From Symsagittifera roscoffensis (Eukaryota > Xenacoelomorpha > Acoela > Convolutidae), in NCBI RefSeq assembly GCF_963678635.1, contig NC_087063.1:84861574-84925573 (forward strand): DNA of 64,000 nucleotides, written 5' to 3'. Positions 10,501 to 20,340 of this stretch are shown here, piece after piece (within the stretch, counting starts at the first letter, position 1; each line of letters opens with the position of its first letter). The notes beneath the pieces are model-generated. The model was not told where the DNA came from. It saw nothing but the letters and a program-made list of their open reading frames with translations, and ran no database searches. A program made the translations under genes and the position numbers.

Positions 10501-13500
10501 ATGGTTTAACCCCTCCCCTGAAGAACGTGAGACGGAGTAGGTTCAGGAAGATTCTGAAGAAGAAGTACATTGAGTCGCCGGATGTGGAGAATGAAGTGAA
10601 GGCCCTGCTGAAGTCGGACCTCTATGCCACCAGTCTGCCCACATACCAACTGGTGGACGACAACCACAATAACAGCACAACTGCTACAGAGGCCGCAAAA
10701 GGGGTATGCAATGCAATCTCTTTCATCCTCTTGTCCGGTAGAATTATCATAATCAAACTCATTATCACATGGCCATTCAATTCAGAGCTACATAGTTTTG
10801 GCTTTTTCCAACAAATTGGATAATACTTGTTTTTCAAAGCACCTAAGCTATTTTTCAACTGAACGTTCGATCAGATTTTTTAAGAAGAATTTCAACAATT
10901 AGGGAGAAGCATTTTGGGAAACCTTTTCCCATTAAATAGGGAAAAGAACCACATTTATTGGGTGGAACTTTTGCAGCATTATATCTGGTTTACTTCTGCT
11001 GCATAGCATTACATGTTTATAGCCGGTTTATTGGTAGCTAGTTTCTTGTTTTTAAAAAACAAATATTATGAAAATGTTCGAGAATTGTTTTTGAAATTAT
11101 TGAGACGCTTTGAAAGCTTTTTTTTGCATTTTTTTCTCGAGAACTTCAAATCGATTTTCAAAAGACGGTACCACTGCAAAAAGACCGGCTACTCTCAGCT
11201 AGTCTTTTTTAATTTTGCCTTCTATGGTCGTTTTATGGCCTTCTAAAGTTTCCCCATTTGGGATCATTTTCATTTTTTCAAAAACTAACCCTCCCAAATC
11301 TGAGATTGAGGCATCTATGCTATGCCCCCGCCCCCAGTTTTTGATGGAAAAGAGTAATAGTCATAGAAATTGTCCTAATTTTGAAATGTTGAACGTTTTT
11401 GGAAGTGTTTCCCTACCCTGCCAAAACTGAGAGAAAAGGCTCAGTCAAAAGAACTGGGTGCTAGGAACTTCTTCTGCATAGCCGGCTAGTCTTAATTTTT
11501 GTAGGAAAAAAAATGTTATTTGGAAAAATTCCATGTTTTGAAAGGTAGGTCGTTTTTGGAAATTTATTGACTTTTTCTCGAAAACTAAGACTGACAAGTC
11601 TACGATTAAAACCTCAATCAAATGAACATGCGCTAGAAACTTTTTCTGCAAAAGTCGTTTCGTTGGACTTGCAAAAGTCCATTTTTTGACATGTTTTTTT
11701 GTACTACAAATGTTTTGTACTGTCTTTGAAAACTGCGGGCCAAATCTGAGATTATGGGTTCAATCTACCAAACAAACTGTATGAAATCTCCTGTATAAGA
11801 GAATTTTTTAATGGACTTAGGTAATATTTGACCTTTGGACCCATTTTTGGTCTTTTGTCATTTTCACAAAAAGTGACCGTGCCAATTCTGAAATAAAGAA
11901 GTTTATCAAATGGATGTGTTTAATCTTGTATCAGGCGTTTTCTCATAAGTCGTAAATATAGTTTTTTTGTTCCGGCCACTTTGCGAAGTAGGAATTAATA
12001 TGAAATAGGATTTGTTTCTACAGCCAATTTCGACTACCACTAAGACAAGCTCTTAGGGTTTAAAGTGTGGCACATATTAAAGCACATTTTCATAGTCGAT
12101 GAACGTAGTTCAGTTTCTTTTATAGGTCGCGATGATTTTTTTCTGTTTTTAGGAAGTCTTTAAATGCTCCAATAACATAAAAAAAGTGCATTCAAATTTA
12201 TAAATGCTCATTTGAATACCCCTAGGTATATCTGCACTTTTTGAGTTCAGTTTAAGTTCATTTCCTAGAAGGTCGGCAAAATTTGCTCTAATTTTTACAC
12301 TAGCGTGCTTGCGAGCGTTAGTTTATTAGTACAAACCTTCTTTTTTTGAATCTTATTCACAAATAAAAGCGTTAATTTAAATTTTTTACCTTTTTATTGA
12401 CACTTGCAATAATCACGATCTTTAGGATTGGAAACTTCATAGCATCGGTTTTCTGCTTTTTTAGTGGCTAGTGTTTGATTTATTAAGCGTCCGTGGGTGG
12501 TTAGTGCGCCAGACTCAGCCGAATTTTTACTAATTCGAGGGTTATTTCGATTTTATCTTATTGCACCTAAAAGAGCTGCTGTTTGTTGTGTTCTCGGTAG
12601 TAATTGCGAAGCGTAGCTTCGCCCCTGCGTAAAAGCTGAAATGGCGTGAAGAAACATAATAAATTTCTAGTTTCGAAAGTGGAACATAATTTGTAGATTT
12701 CTCAGCGGAACAAAACTTCTTATAATCTAGTTTTTAAGAGTAATGAACCTCTTATATAGGTCTTGCTGATTTTTTTTATATATATTTTATTTCGAAAATT
12801 CACGTGTTTGGAACGTTTTGTGCTTCTTGTCCTGACACCGGATATCTTTGCTCTCGTTGCCATGTAATGAGTTCCAAAGAGTGCTGAGAGTCATAATTAA
12901 CGAATACCAATATTTTACGTGTTAGAAAAAAGTGCATGTAAAGGCTAATTGCTCGGCAAAAATCGTGTTTTAATGTCGTCTGAAGCTTGCAAAATCTCTT
13001 CAAGTCTGGCGAGTATTTTATGCTCAATTGATTGTGTCTGACCAAACTATAAATCACGCTTTAACCTTAATTACATGTGCGCGTCAAATTTAATATCAAA
13101 TCTGTTTCGTGAATTTTTTGTATGTAATGTATATTTATTCTATGATAATATGTATGTCAACATTGATAGCCTTCGCTAGAATTGATTAAAGCAAATAGCA
13201 TTTAATTGAAATAAAAAATATTATCTGGCAATGTTTTCCATGAAGAAGATAATTTTTGATTGAATCCCTCGTAAAACACCGAATCTAAAAATAAACATCG
13301 TTCAATCAGAACTGTCTTCAAGATGTGAAAAAGAAACGTGACAATTCAGCAGTCAGAAATTGGTCAGTTTCAGAGATTTTTGACTGCTTGAAGTTTCTGT
13401 GGCATTTGATTCTTAATTTCTTCTGGTCAATTAGAATAGCAGCCTTCCTCTCTCTCCTATCTTTTTTCATCATATTGTTTGTTGTTTGTTTCATCAGGAC

Positions 13501-16500
13501 TCGCTCAGTCGGGCGGAGCTGAACAGAGTGTTTGAGGACTCTCTCTCTCCTATCTTTTTGATCAAATTGTTTGTTGTTTGTTTCATTCAGTCGGACTCGC
13601 TCAGTCGGGCGGAGCTGAACAGAGTGTTTGAGGACTCTCTCTCTCCTATCTTTTTGATCAAATTGTTTGTTGTTTGTTTCATTCAGTCGGACTCGCTCAG
13701 TCGGGCGGAGCTGAACAGAGTGTTTGAGGAGGTGAGCAGCGAGGAGGAGAACCAAGAGGGAGCAGCAGGAGGACCCCCCTCTTCCGGTCTGGGTCCCAGT
13801 GGGGGCACAGGAGGGGGCTATGAGGATGACAATGAAGCCACCAGTGGGGAACAGCTGGACGAACAGGTGAGAGATCGATTAGAAACAGCTGCCGCTGAGA
13901 ATTACTTTTTCCAATCAGTTCATAAGGAGAAAAAGAAGAAAATAATCTGCACATTGCCAGGGTAAGCCTCCTCGTATTGATGAATGGAGCAAAGACAAAA
14001 ATATATGAAACTTTTCGAATCCTTTAACTTTTAATAAAGACTTTTAATGGCATTTGAATTTTAAAAAGCATTGAATCATCTTTGAAGCTTGCCAGTTCTG
14101 AGCGTTCCATTATTAAGTTCACTGTTAGCACAGTTTTGAGTCATGTTATCGGGGAGTGCAGAATAGCAATTTTTGTAAAATAAATAAATCTTGACTCTGC
14201 TTTTTGCGTGATTAAATCATCGACATATTCAAGGTATATTTTTAACAAATGCTGTCAACTTTAAATCGTTGCTGCATTTTGGTCAAAGAACTGTTTTGAA
14301 ATTAGAATAATAAATGTTACAGCTGCCAGATGTTTGTTAATGGTACTAATGCTGACGCTTGCGATTCGCAAACATGATCAAATCAGAATATAGACTTTTT
14401 ATAGGGTTAAAAATTAGTTAAACATTATCACTGAATCACTTGCTATGTTGGCACATAGTAAATTTAAATTTTATAAGCCTGTATAACCCTTAGTATGAAC
14501 TTTCTTTTTTTCCGACCTAAGTCGCAAATATTGTTGCGATGCAATTGTTGAGACAAAATATGTTCATTTTGATCCAGCTATTAAGTACAGCCAATGCCCA
14601 ATGCTAAGGATATGAACACAGACAATTATGTTTAAAATAGTATTTTAGCTTCAAGGTTTCATGGATCTGTAGCGTAGAGGTAGGGAAGGAGACAAGCAAC
14701 AAAATAAGAGGGTTCTAACCTGGACAGGGTCGGATGTTTTTAATGAACTTTTTCGTATACTAGTTAGAATGTGTCCGATCTATAAATTGGGCATGTTAGT
14801 TTGTAGATTTCTTTTTTGCTCAAATTGACTGGTACTGTGAATGCGTCATAATTGGCTTGCGTCACTTAGCAACTATGTAGACTCATAATTGGCGTGCGTC
14901 ACGTAAGAAATTTTGTAGACTCGAAGTTTTACTCATTCAGTTTTCCCAGTATCATTATCGGTCATATTTTTGCTTGTGTATGCGAAGTGCAACTTCGCTT
15001 CTGCGTTTTTTTTTGCTATTCAACAAGTCAATTTTTTCTTGTTTCCTTGCGTTCATTACCTTTTCAAACTGTCAGTTGGCTATGTTTTGATTTAACTCCT
15101 GCAGTTTGTAATTGTACTAACTTTGTCTTCGTTTTTTTTTTCTGTTTTAAGTGTCACTGAAAGTAGTTCAGACTCTTATATAGGTCCTGATTTTTTTTTC
15201 AGGAAAAGTTTGAAAATGCTCTTATAACAAATTAACTGCATTCATACTTATTAACGCATATAAGAAGGCCCTAAGGTATATCTGCATTGTTTGAGTTCAA
15301 TTCAAGTGTATTTACTGGAAGGTAGGAAGAGTGCATTCTTTTATCATGAAAGCTGAAATAGCGCGAAAAAACTTGATCGATTTATAGCTCCGAAAGTCGA
15401 ATTCAATTATTAGATTTTCCATGGGAATAAAAGCTTTTACTAACAATCCTTGTTTTCTCAAGGCTGTTATAAAAAAAAAGTGTCAAAAATAAATTGCTTT
15501 TGAAATTCAAAGAACAGTAAGGCAAAATATTTTTACAGCAATAACAAGTTTTCTCTAGTTGGGTTAATGTTGTCAAAAAAGCGCCAATCATAAATTGTTC
15601 TAGAAATTCAACGATTTTAAAGGGCATCTGTTCTTTTTTCTTTGAAATTCGAAAGTCGAGAGTTAAACAAAGTCAGTGTTTTTTTATGTTTACTTGCGTT
15701 CATTACTTTTTCCAATCTTCGATTGACTGTTTTGAAATTCAAAAGTTGAAGTTTAAAAAAAAACAAGTCATTTTTTTTCTGTTTCTTTGCGTTCATTGAC
15801 TCTTTTCCAAATGTCTGTTGATTGTTTTTTGTTTTTATTTCTTCCCATTAGTATCGCTCAAAATGCCACAAATTTTAGAATAGAATTTATTGTTCAAAGC
15901 TTTTCATGTAATCAATTTTGTTTTTTGATTCTACGGTACTATACCGAAGTGTTGTCGGCTCAGTTGCGACACGATAATTTTTTGAATTTTCAATAAAAGC
16001 TTTCGATTGTGTTTTCCGCTATTAGAACCGTTCCAGGCAACATTTTGAAGTTTTTAGTTGCTTTTTTTCTATTTTTCATGTTTTTGGACTTCCTAGCTTT
16101 CATTTTCTTTCCCGTCAGCTTGCCATGCTTTTTAATGTGTTATCGAAAGTGGCGCGAAGCTCCGCTGAACATCTGTGTTGGAGCTACTACCATTGTTATT
16201 TCCAAGAAAAAAATTGTAAACGATTCAGTTGGACAAATTTTCTATTTAAAAGTTATACAAAAATATCAGGTGCATATGGGTACAAAGAGGGAGAGAGAAT
16301 GTTAGCAGATTATATGGGTGGTTTGGTGTTGATGCGTGTATTGTTGTGTTGTGTGTAGGTGCGTAGTATCATGAGGGAGGTGAGTGACATTCAGAAGAGG
16401 AGGCAGCAGATCAAACAGCAGTTGGCCCCCACCGCCCTGCCTCTGCTGCTGGCCACTGTGGGGGGACACAGCGAGAAACTGAGTCTGGAGGAGGAGTTGA

Positions 16501-16589
16501 GTCTGCTGCACAGCAGGGAGACCACCAAGCTACTCTATCTAGAGGAACTGAGGAACAGGATGAGAATGGGCGCCAGCAGCACCAGATAA
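7538..16589 (+). CDS. TAF7: Transcription initiation factor TFIID subunit 7 (TAF7)
   Basis: TAF7 is a TFIID subunit that contacts TAF1 and acts in nuclear pre-initiation complexes. There are four exons, all phase 0: 7538-7876, 10485-10703, 13687-13866 and 16359-16589 (TAA). They encode 322 aa, against about 350 in human. Exons 1 and 2 carry the TAFII55 N-terminal domain: QFILRLPEDIAAKL near residue 14, LPCIIESLKTTDGKNYYKTA in the middle of exon 1, then LTPPLKNVRRSRFRKILKKK and YIESPDVENEVKALL, which closely follow animal TAF7. Exon 3 is acidic and Gly/Ser-rich. Exon 4 is a charged, helical C-terminus. Junctions are AAG|GTAAGC, GGG|GTATGC and CAG|GTGAGA; acceptors are TTGCAG, TCATTCAG and GTGTAG. 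Exon 3 has a triplicated acceptor region, so its true 5' edge is uncertain. A TTTTCTAG acceptor-like site lies 9 nt before the ATG. Introns are 2.5-3 kb and full of repeats. Confidence 0.92.
7877..10484 (+). other. TAF7 intron 1, repeat-filled
   Basis: This 2.6-kb intron contains a partial SINE 5' module (about 8150-8230, CCTTGC/GCAAGG hairpin), a GT microsatellite at about 8411-8428, and many poly-T runs. Near 10330-10420 it shares a short stretch with about 60610-60700. No internal exon is convincing. Confidence 0.6.
10485..10703 (+). CDS. TAF7: TAF7 exon 2
   Basis: 73 codons, phase 0 on both sides. It opens VYLYPHGLTPPLKNVRRSRF and holds the highly conserved KKKYIESPDVENEVKALL segment, the clearest identifying stretch of the gene. 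The acceptor is TTGATTGCAG and the donor is GGG|GTATGC. Confidence 0.9.
11240..11960. repeat. Diverged satellite-like array (monomer about 160-177 bp)
   Basis: Spaced copies of a CAAATCTGAGATTNNGGGTTCAA-type core, each preceded by a TTTCTCGAAAACTA-like core, occur at about 11270, 11570, 11735 and 11870. The same monomer recurs in arrays at 28.8, 37.8, 39, 42 and 56.9 kb. Confidence 0.5.
12080..12300 (+). repeat. Family-A dispersed element, 5' part, interrupted by a nested insertion
   Basis: Shares TTTTATAGGTCGCGATGATT, AAATGCTC, GGTATATCTGCAC and TTCATTTCCTAGAAGG with the copies at 15.2, 17.4, 26.6 and 59.1 kb. It breaks off near 12300 and its sequence resumes near 12633 with AAGCTGAAATGGCGTGAA, so another element has inserted into it. 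Confidence 0.6.
12300..12632 (+). mobile_element. tRNA-Leu-like SINE nested in a family-A element
   Basis: The segment contains GGTTAGTGCGCCAGACTCAG, which looks like a tRNA-Leu(CAG) D-arm to anticodon region, then a body ending in the hairpin GCGAAGC-GTA-GCTTCGC followed by CCCTGCGT. The interrupted family-A sequence resumes directly after this, which places the hairpin at the 3' end of the insert. Confidence 0.5.
13450..13733 (+). repeat. 96-bp triplication spanning the TAF7 exon 3 splice acceptor
   Basis: GACTCGCTCAGTCGGGCGGA occurs at 13498, 13594 and 13690, a period of exactly 96 bp. Each unit carries the intron tail (TTGTTGTTTGTTTCATTCAG or TTTCATCAG) and the first codons of exon 3. 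As 96 is divisible by 3, all copies share one open frame, so use of an upstream acceptor would add 32 or about 63 residues without a stop. Confidence 0.85.
13687..13866 (+). CDS. TAF7: TAF7 exon 3 (acidic linker)
   Basis: With the most 3' of three candidate acceptors this exon is 60 codons. It reads SDSLSRAELNRVFEEVSSEE and continues into a Gly/Ser-rich stretch and DDNEATSGEQLDEQ. The donor is CAG|GTGAGA. Its first 13 codons also exist in two upstream copies, each followed by intron-like sequence rather than by a donor. Confidence 0.75.
14500..15015 (+). mobile_element. tRNA-like repeat, copy 1 of two
   Basis: About 500 bp match 60890-61370 in order: CTAAGTCGCAAAT, AGTACAGC, TAGCTTCAAGGTT, TCTGTAGCGTAGAGGTAGGG (A-box-like), CAGGGTC, ACTGGTACTG and ATTGGCTTGCGTCA. 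Both copies end in the GAAGTGCAACTTC form of the hairpin. The B-box region here is GGTTCTAACCTGGACAGG. Confidence 0.6.
15150..15830 (+). repeat. Family-A dispersed element
   Basis: Starts near CTCTTATATAGGTCCTGAT and continues through AAAATGCTC, CTAAGGTATATCTGCA, AAGCTGAAATAGCGCG, GATCGATTTATAGC, TTTTCTC-GGGTTAA and TTCAAAGA to a poly-T/GTTTCCTTGCGTTCATT region. The closing part is repeated more than once (about 15660-15800). It is non-coding in all frames. Confidence 0.6.
16359..16589 (+). CDS. TAF7: TAF7 exon 4 (C-terminus)
   Basis: 76 codons plus TAA. It opens VRSIMREVSDIQKRRQQIKQ, has a Glu/Leu-rich helical middle and ends RNRMRMGASSTR. Much higher GC and codon regularity than its flanks mark it as coding. 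The acceptor is GTTGTGTGTAG. Confidence 0.85.
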   Translation: MRSIMREVSDIQKRRQQIKQQLAPTALPLLLATVGGHSEKLSLEEELSLLHSRETTKLLYLEELRNRMRMGASSTR

Positions 16590-17395
16590 CAACTCCCTCA
16601 TACCCCCTTAAAGAAGGACCTCCAGCGTCGTCGAACCGGAGTTGGGACGACTCTGAGGCGTAGTTTGAACACGGTGAAAGCGCCCCATTGGTATTTAGAT
16701 CATCAATAACTTTAAATTCACTAAGCGTAGACACATAACATTCACGCCACAAAGTAAGCCAGGGACGAGCAATCACATGTGAAACAATACTTTCTTGAAG
16801 CATCCTTCCATTTACGGATCGAGGCTCCCAGTGAGGAAACGATGGCGGGCGATTTCGCTCTTTGGCATACAACGAGTCGACAGTCGAGGTTAACACTAGA
16901 AGACTTTTTTAAAACGGATGGCCGTCAAGTTAATCTATTTCCATGAATGGACACAGTAATGATGACAAATCGCTCCTGCACTGTAACTTGTGTCTCTATA
17001 AACTTGGTTAAGTTTTCCAATCTTGAGTGTACAAAGTTTGGTGGTTATTGGACGGGAGAGCCGGTCATGACAATCAACAAAAGAAAACATTCGGGAGGCT
17101 AGAAAGGAGCTTGAACCAGAAGTTGGCTGATACTCTGAATACATGAAAGCAATATCGAATAATGAACATCACCTCAACTGTCAAAGAAATGTTCGCTGGA
17201 GTAGATTTTACGAGATCGGGACTAATAAAACTGTGTAATAACTTATGTACTGTTTTACATTTACCACTGTTGATTATCAAAGACCCCCCATGCATTTGCT
17301 GTTAAGTTTTTGTTAATTCTGTTTTACAAACATATTTGAAAATTTGTAGCCGCTTTCCTTCATCTTGCTTGTAAAGGCATCCATATAATCAATTT
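16590..17395 (+). other. Probable TAF7 3' UTR and flank
   Basis: This is unique sequence with no match to the local repeat families. An AATAAA at 17224-17229 could be the poly(A) signal, giving a 3' UTR of about 650 nt. Minus-strand ORFs here are short and resemble nothing I recognise. Confidence 0.4.
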
Positions 17396-17850
17396 TAGGT
17401 ATTTTTAAGAGTAATGAACCTAGTATATAGGTCTTGCTGATTTTTTTTCAGGAAATCTTCAAAATTGGTTCACACTCTTTTTAAGTTCAGTGCATTTCCT
17501 ATTTTAAAAGGAATGCAAACTCCTCTATCGAACAGCAAAAGTTTAAAGGTCATGAAAAACGTGATCGACTTCTGATTTTGAAAATGGAAATTAATTATCA
17601 GATTTCCCAGCAAAATTAAAGTTTTACGTATTCATCCAGTTTTCTCAAATTGGGTTAACTAACAAAAAATATTCCATCATAAATTGTTCTACAAATTCAA
17701 AGAGCATTAAGGCCATCTATTTTTTTCTTCGAAAATCAAAAGTTGAAGTTTTTTAAAAAAAATTAGTCGTTTTTTTTTCAGTTTCCTTGCGTTCATTGCT
17801 CTTTTCCAACTGTCATTCGGCTATGTTTAAAGTATGAGTAGGTAATTCAT
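17395..17850 (+). repeat. Family-A dispersed element
   Basis: Begins near AGAGTAATGAACCTAGTATA and TAGGTCTTGCTGATTTTTTT and runs through AACTCCTCTATCGAACAGCA, AAGGTCATGAAAAACGTGAT, TTTCTCAAATTGGGTTAAC and TTCCTTGCGTTCATTGCTC to CGGCTATGTTTAA. Its closest match is the right flank of the minisatellite (26574-26900). Confidence 0.65.
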
Positions 17851-18040
17851 CGTTTAAACCGGGATGCAGTTACTCCTGCATTTCATTAAAGTTTCTTCGA
17901 TAGTGCATTCAAAGTGAGCATTATTGCATGTGTTTTAAAGAACTCGTTCTTTTTGGCATTTTTTATCTCGAAGATGATAGACGAACATGCCGTGAACAGG
18001 AATATATGTGAATCACAATTTAATATGAATGCTTCTTTTC

Positions 18041-18124
18041 AGAGTTGTTTGGTTGAGCTCTTGGCCAATTTTAAAACAGACACAAATACAAATACAAACA
18101 GAAGAGAATAGCAGAGAAGAGAAC
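18041..18124 (+). promoter_or_regulatory. Acceptor-like site and leader of the RING gene
   Basis: CTTCTTTTCAG ends at 18042, 82 nt before the ATG. The leader is A-rich and has a stop in the reading frame upstream of the ATG (AATAG). It may be a trans-splice acceptor or a 5'-UTR intron end. Confidence 0.4.
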
Positions 18125-19069
18125 ATGAAGCCGACATCAGTTAAGAGGAATCAGCATCAGAGAAGCAGCATCTTAGGGAACAACAGACGACAGAAGCAAC
18201 ACAGCCGACTATCCAATTCGAGGCGTGCACATATCACCAAACGCACCTCAAGGCCAGTTGCAGTCGTGTTGCCCTGTGCAACATCTGCCGATAGAGCTCA
18301 GCAAAACAACCAATCACAATCTACGTCTAAATCAGCCAATCACAACCAACATCAGCATACAACCACTAGAAAAAGATCGCCGTCCACTAGTTCAAGTAGC
18401 CGCAGTCCGCACAGAACTGCGAAAGTGACGAAGCAGATGCGGAAGCTGTTTCTGACCAAAATTAAAACGATACGAACCAAAGCTAAGCTGAACACTTCGA
18501 AACTGTTCGAGGAAATCACGTGTGCAGTTTGTAGATTCTCACACCAAGATCCTTATAAAATAGTTCCGTGTGGTCATTCGTTTTGCAACTGGTGTCTAAC
18601 TGAATGGCTCAAACAAAACGCCACGTGTCCAATGTGTAGATGCAAGCCGACACTTTTCAGAAAAGACCGGCAGGCTCGGGCTAAAGTAGAGTTCGTGTGC
18701 GGTCGGCTCTCAACTGAACGCCAGTTAGAAATGGGCTACGGCAGACAGCTCTCAGAGCAGCAGTACTGTCTCGTGAGTCATAAAATGAGACTGGGGGAGT
18801 TCCTCAGTCTGGTGCCCCAGTCGGCGGCTAGTCGGAGAGAGGCGGAGGCGAGGAGGGAGGCGGAGTACCAGCAATACGCCGTCCACGTGGAGCTCCTCAC
18901 TTCCAGACTCCACAATTTGAGATCCCAGCAGGAGCAGCTGATGCGTAGACGAAGGAGACAGATCGATTCGGTGCGCGAGAGATTCGAGTCGGTGCTGGAA
19001 GCACTGGACCACCAGGAGGAGTTACTCACTCTGCAATTGGAACAACAACAGCTCACCGTTTACTCATAG
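18125..19069 (+). CDS. C3HC4 RING-finger protein, probable E3 ubiquitin ligase
   Basis: This is a single exon of 314 aa. I chose the Met at 18125 because the frame's upstream Met (18029) lies before a strong acceptor-like site. Residues 1-105 are basic and low-complexity (Ser, Arg, Gln, His) and probably disordered. The RING at 133-171 has Cx2C, 12 residues, CGHSFC, x2, C, 10 residues, CPMC, a normal C3HC4 order, with PCGHSFCNWC and CPMC matching ubiquitin ligases. A short basic linker follows. Residues about 237-310 are rich in Arg, Glu, Gln and Leu (RREAEARREAEYQQY, RRRRRQIDSVRERF) and should form a coiled coil. I recognise no other domain and cannot assign the orthologue. There is no transmembrane segment. 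Confidence 0.85.
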   Translation: MKPTSVKRNQHQRSSILGNNRRQKQHSRLSNSRRAHITKRTSRPVAVVLPCATSADRAQQNNQSQSTSKSANHNQHQHTTTRKRSPSTSSSSRSPHRTAKVTKQMRKLFLTKIKTIRTKAKLNTSKLFEEITCAVCRFSHQDPYKIVPCGHSFCNWCLTEWLKQNATCPMCRCKPTLFRKDRQARAKVEFVCGRLSTERQLEMGYGRQLSEQQYCLVSHKMRLGEFLSLVPQSAASRREAEARREAEYQQYAVHVELLTSRLHNLRSQQEQLMRRRRRQIDSVRERFESVLEALDHQEELLTLQLEQQQLTVYS

Positions 19070-20340
19070 TCGAATTGAACAAATCAAATGGGGGGTTGAA
19101 TGAAATAGGAAAACAATCTAATTCAAACTTCTAATTTTGTCAGTCATTTGGCAACTCAAGTTGGAATTCGAAATGTCTACTATTCAATTGTGTGCGCTGT
19201 TATGTAATATGACGTGAAATTAGTAAAGTGTGTATATTTAGAGGAAGTTTGCTTCTTTGCGGTTTCAATTTTCTATTGAGTGGCTCAACTGACTGGGACG
19301 CAGTTTAACAGCGTATGAAAATATTTCTCGAATTTTGAAAACTAATGTAACCTATTTCTCATCTGTAATATTATTGGTTGCTGTTCCAAACTAACAATTC
19401 TACCAATTAATTCTGCCGTCACCCAATTGCGAATGATTTGAGCTGCTTAAATGGTGAGTTAAGATCTAGTTTTCGAACCAAATGAGCTAAACATTTTAGA
19501 TTTGAGTAAAACTGTTTCTTCAAGTTCAACTTTTCAGCTGGGGAAATTGCGTCTAACTTCGGTTGTTTTATTACATTTAGCCTCTTCTGCAATAACTTCC
19601 AGTGCACAATTGATTATAATGAAATGAAATGAACACTAACTGTCATAACTTAAACTACTACCATTCAGTCAGAATTGTGGGCGCAATGCTATTCTAAATG
19701 CTATTCTTTGTTTGTGATTGGCGTGAAATTGTTGTTTAAGTTGTGAGCACATTCAGGTCTTTTTTGTTGTACGATCCAAACTCGGTCATTTACTTTTTCG
19801 AACAGTGATTGAATCGGATTGGTTGAAATTAAGGAAAACGAGAAATAGTTTGTTATATAACCTGGGACCTTAGCTCATCTAACTTTTTCTAGCTTAAAAC
19901 CGTATAACAGAGAACACCCACAGTTTGTACCATATGCAGTGAATTTGGCCGAATCGATGTCGGCTGTCTTCGTTTTATTTTTTCCACTCTTTAGTTCTCT
20001 TACATTTTCATTTCTCTGCTATCCAACTACTACTACTATTACCATTATTTGTGATGCATATACACCGTTAAGTAGTTTCAGTTTCATTTCATATATTATA
20101 CATAAGATGATAAATTGCAATACGACGTATTATTTATAGTCTCCGTCTCGAAAAGAAGGGTAGTTTTCAGGTCCAATCAGTTTAAAATGAACTATTCAAG
20201 ACGGGCTTGACAAGTTTTGATCCATTTGCTATTGTATAAATCAATCCGAATTGAATTCCATGCAACATTGAAGTTCTGTTCGTCTGGATATGAAACAAGA
20301 GCGTGAGATTAGGAAATGTCTTCCAATATTCACTTGTCCC
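19070..20340. other. Gene-free stretch after the RING gene
   Basis: Holds the RING gene's 3' end and unique AT-rich DNA. No AATAAA is obvious in the first 200 nt. I see no ORF of interest or known repeat before the minisatellite. Confidence 0.4.

Larger units (their letters stand above)
10704..13686 (+). other. TAF7 intron 2, repeat-filled
   Basis: From 5' to 3' this intron holds a diverged satellite array (about 11240-11960), the first part of a family-A element (about 12080-12300), a nested tRNA-Leu-like element ending in the GCGAAGC hairpin (about 12300-12632), the rest of the family-A element plus the start of another (about 12633-12790), and the duplicated acceptor copies at 13441-13686. 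Confidence 0.6.
13867..16358 (+). other. TAF7 intron 3, repeat-filled
   Basis: Contains a hairpin-module fragment near 14355, a two-copy element at about 14500-15015 (partner at 60890-61370), a family-A element at about 15150-15830, and a decayed 38-nt hairpin module at about 16141-16178. I see no internal gene. Confidence 0.6.

Noticed and set aside
13318-13755. Minus-strand repeat ORF of 145 codons
   Set aside because: It is the antisense of the TAF7 exon 3 triplication and is open only because the 96-bp unit is a multiple of three.
16411-16896. Minus-strand ORF of 161 codons
   Set aside because: Over a third of it is antisense to TAF7 exon 4, where GC-rich codons lengthen the opposite frame. 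The rest shows no recognisable domain.
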